From contig JACJID010000006.1 of assembly GCA_014138725.1 (NCBI GenBank), positions 494,001 to 558,000 of the forward strand: a DNA stretch of 64,000 nucleotides, written 5' to 3'. A program made the translations under genes and the position numbers. Shown one piece after another: positions 63,547 through 64,000 of this stretch; positions within the stretch are counted from its first letter, which is position 1; each line of letters opens with the position of its first letter. Below the pieces are notes generated by a model. That model saw nothing but the letters and a program-made list of their open reading frames with translations, made no database searches and was not told the DNA's origin. The stretch is from Kutzneria viridogrisea. GTDB lineage: Bacteria > Actinomycetota > Actinomycetes > Mycobacteriales > Pseudonocardiaceae.

Positions 63547-63877
63547 GCGAGTCCCGCTGAGCCGTGCGTGAGTCCCGCCCAGCTGCGGGCGAGTCCCGCT
63601 GAGCCGTGCGTGAGTCCCGCCCAGCTGCGGGCGAGTCCCGCTGAGCCGTGCGTGAGTCCCGCCCAGCTGCGGGCGAGTCCCGTTCACCGGTGCGTGAGTC
63701 CCGTCCTGTGGCCCGCGTGTCCCGCTTACCGGCTGGCGAGTCTCGTCCTGCGGTGCGCGGGTCCTGTCCTGCGGTGCGCGAGCCCTCCCAGCTGCCCGCG
63801 TGTCCCGCTTACCGGCTGGCGAGTCCCGCCCAGCCGCCTGCCAGTCCCGCCCAGCGCGTGCTGCGCAGTCCCGTCAG
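63547..63877. repeat. Array C, second part: 21-nt tandem repeats
   Basis: About 15 units. A 42-base pair of units (GAGTCCCGCTGAGCCGTGCGT plus a CCAGCTGCGG unit) is repeated three times nearly exactly between 63549 and 63672, showing recent amplification; later units are more degenerate. It ends just before the stop codon of the convergent SMP-30 gene. Confidence 0.85.
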
Positions 63878-63884
63878 GCCACGA

Positions 63885-64000
63885 TCAGCCCGTGAACACC
63901 GTGCCCGGCTGGCCCACGCCGATGCCCGGCAGCACCAGCACCGAACCGTCCAGCTCACCGGGCTCGTCCAGGCCCACACGGGCCGAGGTCACGTACAGGT
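63885..64000 (-). CDS. SMP-30/gluconolactonase-like protein, C-terminal fragment
   Basis: Only the last 38 or so residues are in the window; the gene begins beyond base 64000. The visible end reads LYVTSARVGLDEPGELDG, then VLVLPGIGVGQP and TVFTG before the stop. This is the typical last blade of SMP-30/gluconolactonase/LRE proteins (calcium-dependent lactonases). It is convergent with cysM across the repeat arrays. It is unrelated in position to the SMP-30 gene at 40250. Confidence 0.7.
   Translation of the reverse strand, partial: LYVTSARVGLDEPGELDGSVLVLPGIGVGQPGTVFTG

Overview
The window is about 70% GC, with dense genes, frequent GTG and TTG starts, many ATGA/GTGA stop-start overlaps and several probable leaderless starts. 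Together with the ctaD-serB pair and the clpS-mec-cysO-cysM block, this points to a filamentous actinomycete, most likely of the Pseudonocardiaceae/Actinosynnemataceae type. That family placement is inference. No rRNA, complete tRNA, transposase, integrase or CRISPR array was found.

Layout. 1-7.3 kb: the tail of a CUT1 sugar permease, then a complete peptide-type ABC importer that ends in a GH1 beta-glucosidase, probably an oligosaccharide uptake and cleavage operon. 7.4-17.6 kb: a secreted S33 peptidase; a small membrane protein/winged-helix/DUF1707 operon behind a palindromic operator; a 21-nt repeat array; a catalase; a desaturase; an orphan sensor kinase; an SDR; a patatin; a TetR regulator; and a DUF2165 membrane protein. 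17.7-23.2 kb: two tandem duplicated GT2 glycosyltransferases facing a giant HTH-nSTAND-WD40 protein. 23.5-35.9 kb: an assembly-line support cassette without any PKS or NRPS. It holds an acyl-CoA carboxyltransferase, two type II thioesterases (one with a damaged triad), a degenerate ABC ATPase, a two-component system, an Sfp-type PPTase, a LAL regulator and a LysR regulator.

36-43 kb: a ParA-like ATPase; a two-component system whose kinase carries a C-terminal membrane-anchored domain that recurs in a small neighbouring protein; an SMP-30 protein; an asparaginase; and an APH-like kinase. 43-51.6 kb: housekeeping genes ctaD, serB, a PTH2-type peptidyl-tRNA hydrolase, an aldehyde dehydrogenase, a DinG-type helicase and a nucleotidyltransferase. 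51.6-56.9 kb: a surface-anchoring locus with an exosortase-like enzyme and a GT2, divergent from an anchored secreted protein, a 57-residue sorting-signal mini-protein, a UDP-GlcNAc 2-epimerase and an anchorless paralogue of the secreted protein. 56.9-63.2 kb: pncA and pncB, then an operon in which the pair clpS-DUF2017 occurs twice, followed by mec-cysO-cysM. The window ends in repeat arrays and the tail of an SMP-30 gene.

The most interesting observations are the duplicated ClpS/DUF2017 module, in which the second ClpS lacks the conserved histidine; the exosortase/mini-protein locus; the kinase with a C-terminal extracytoplasmic domain shared with a small neighbour; and 21-nt tandem repeat arrays that sit mainly at convergent gene junctions. 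All function calls come from reading the sequence and from memory of protein families. No database search was possible.
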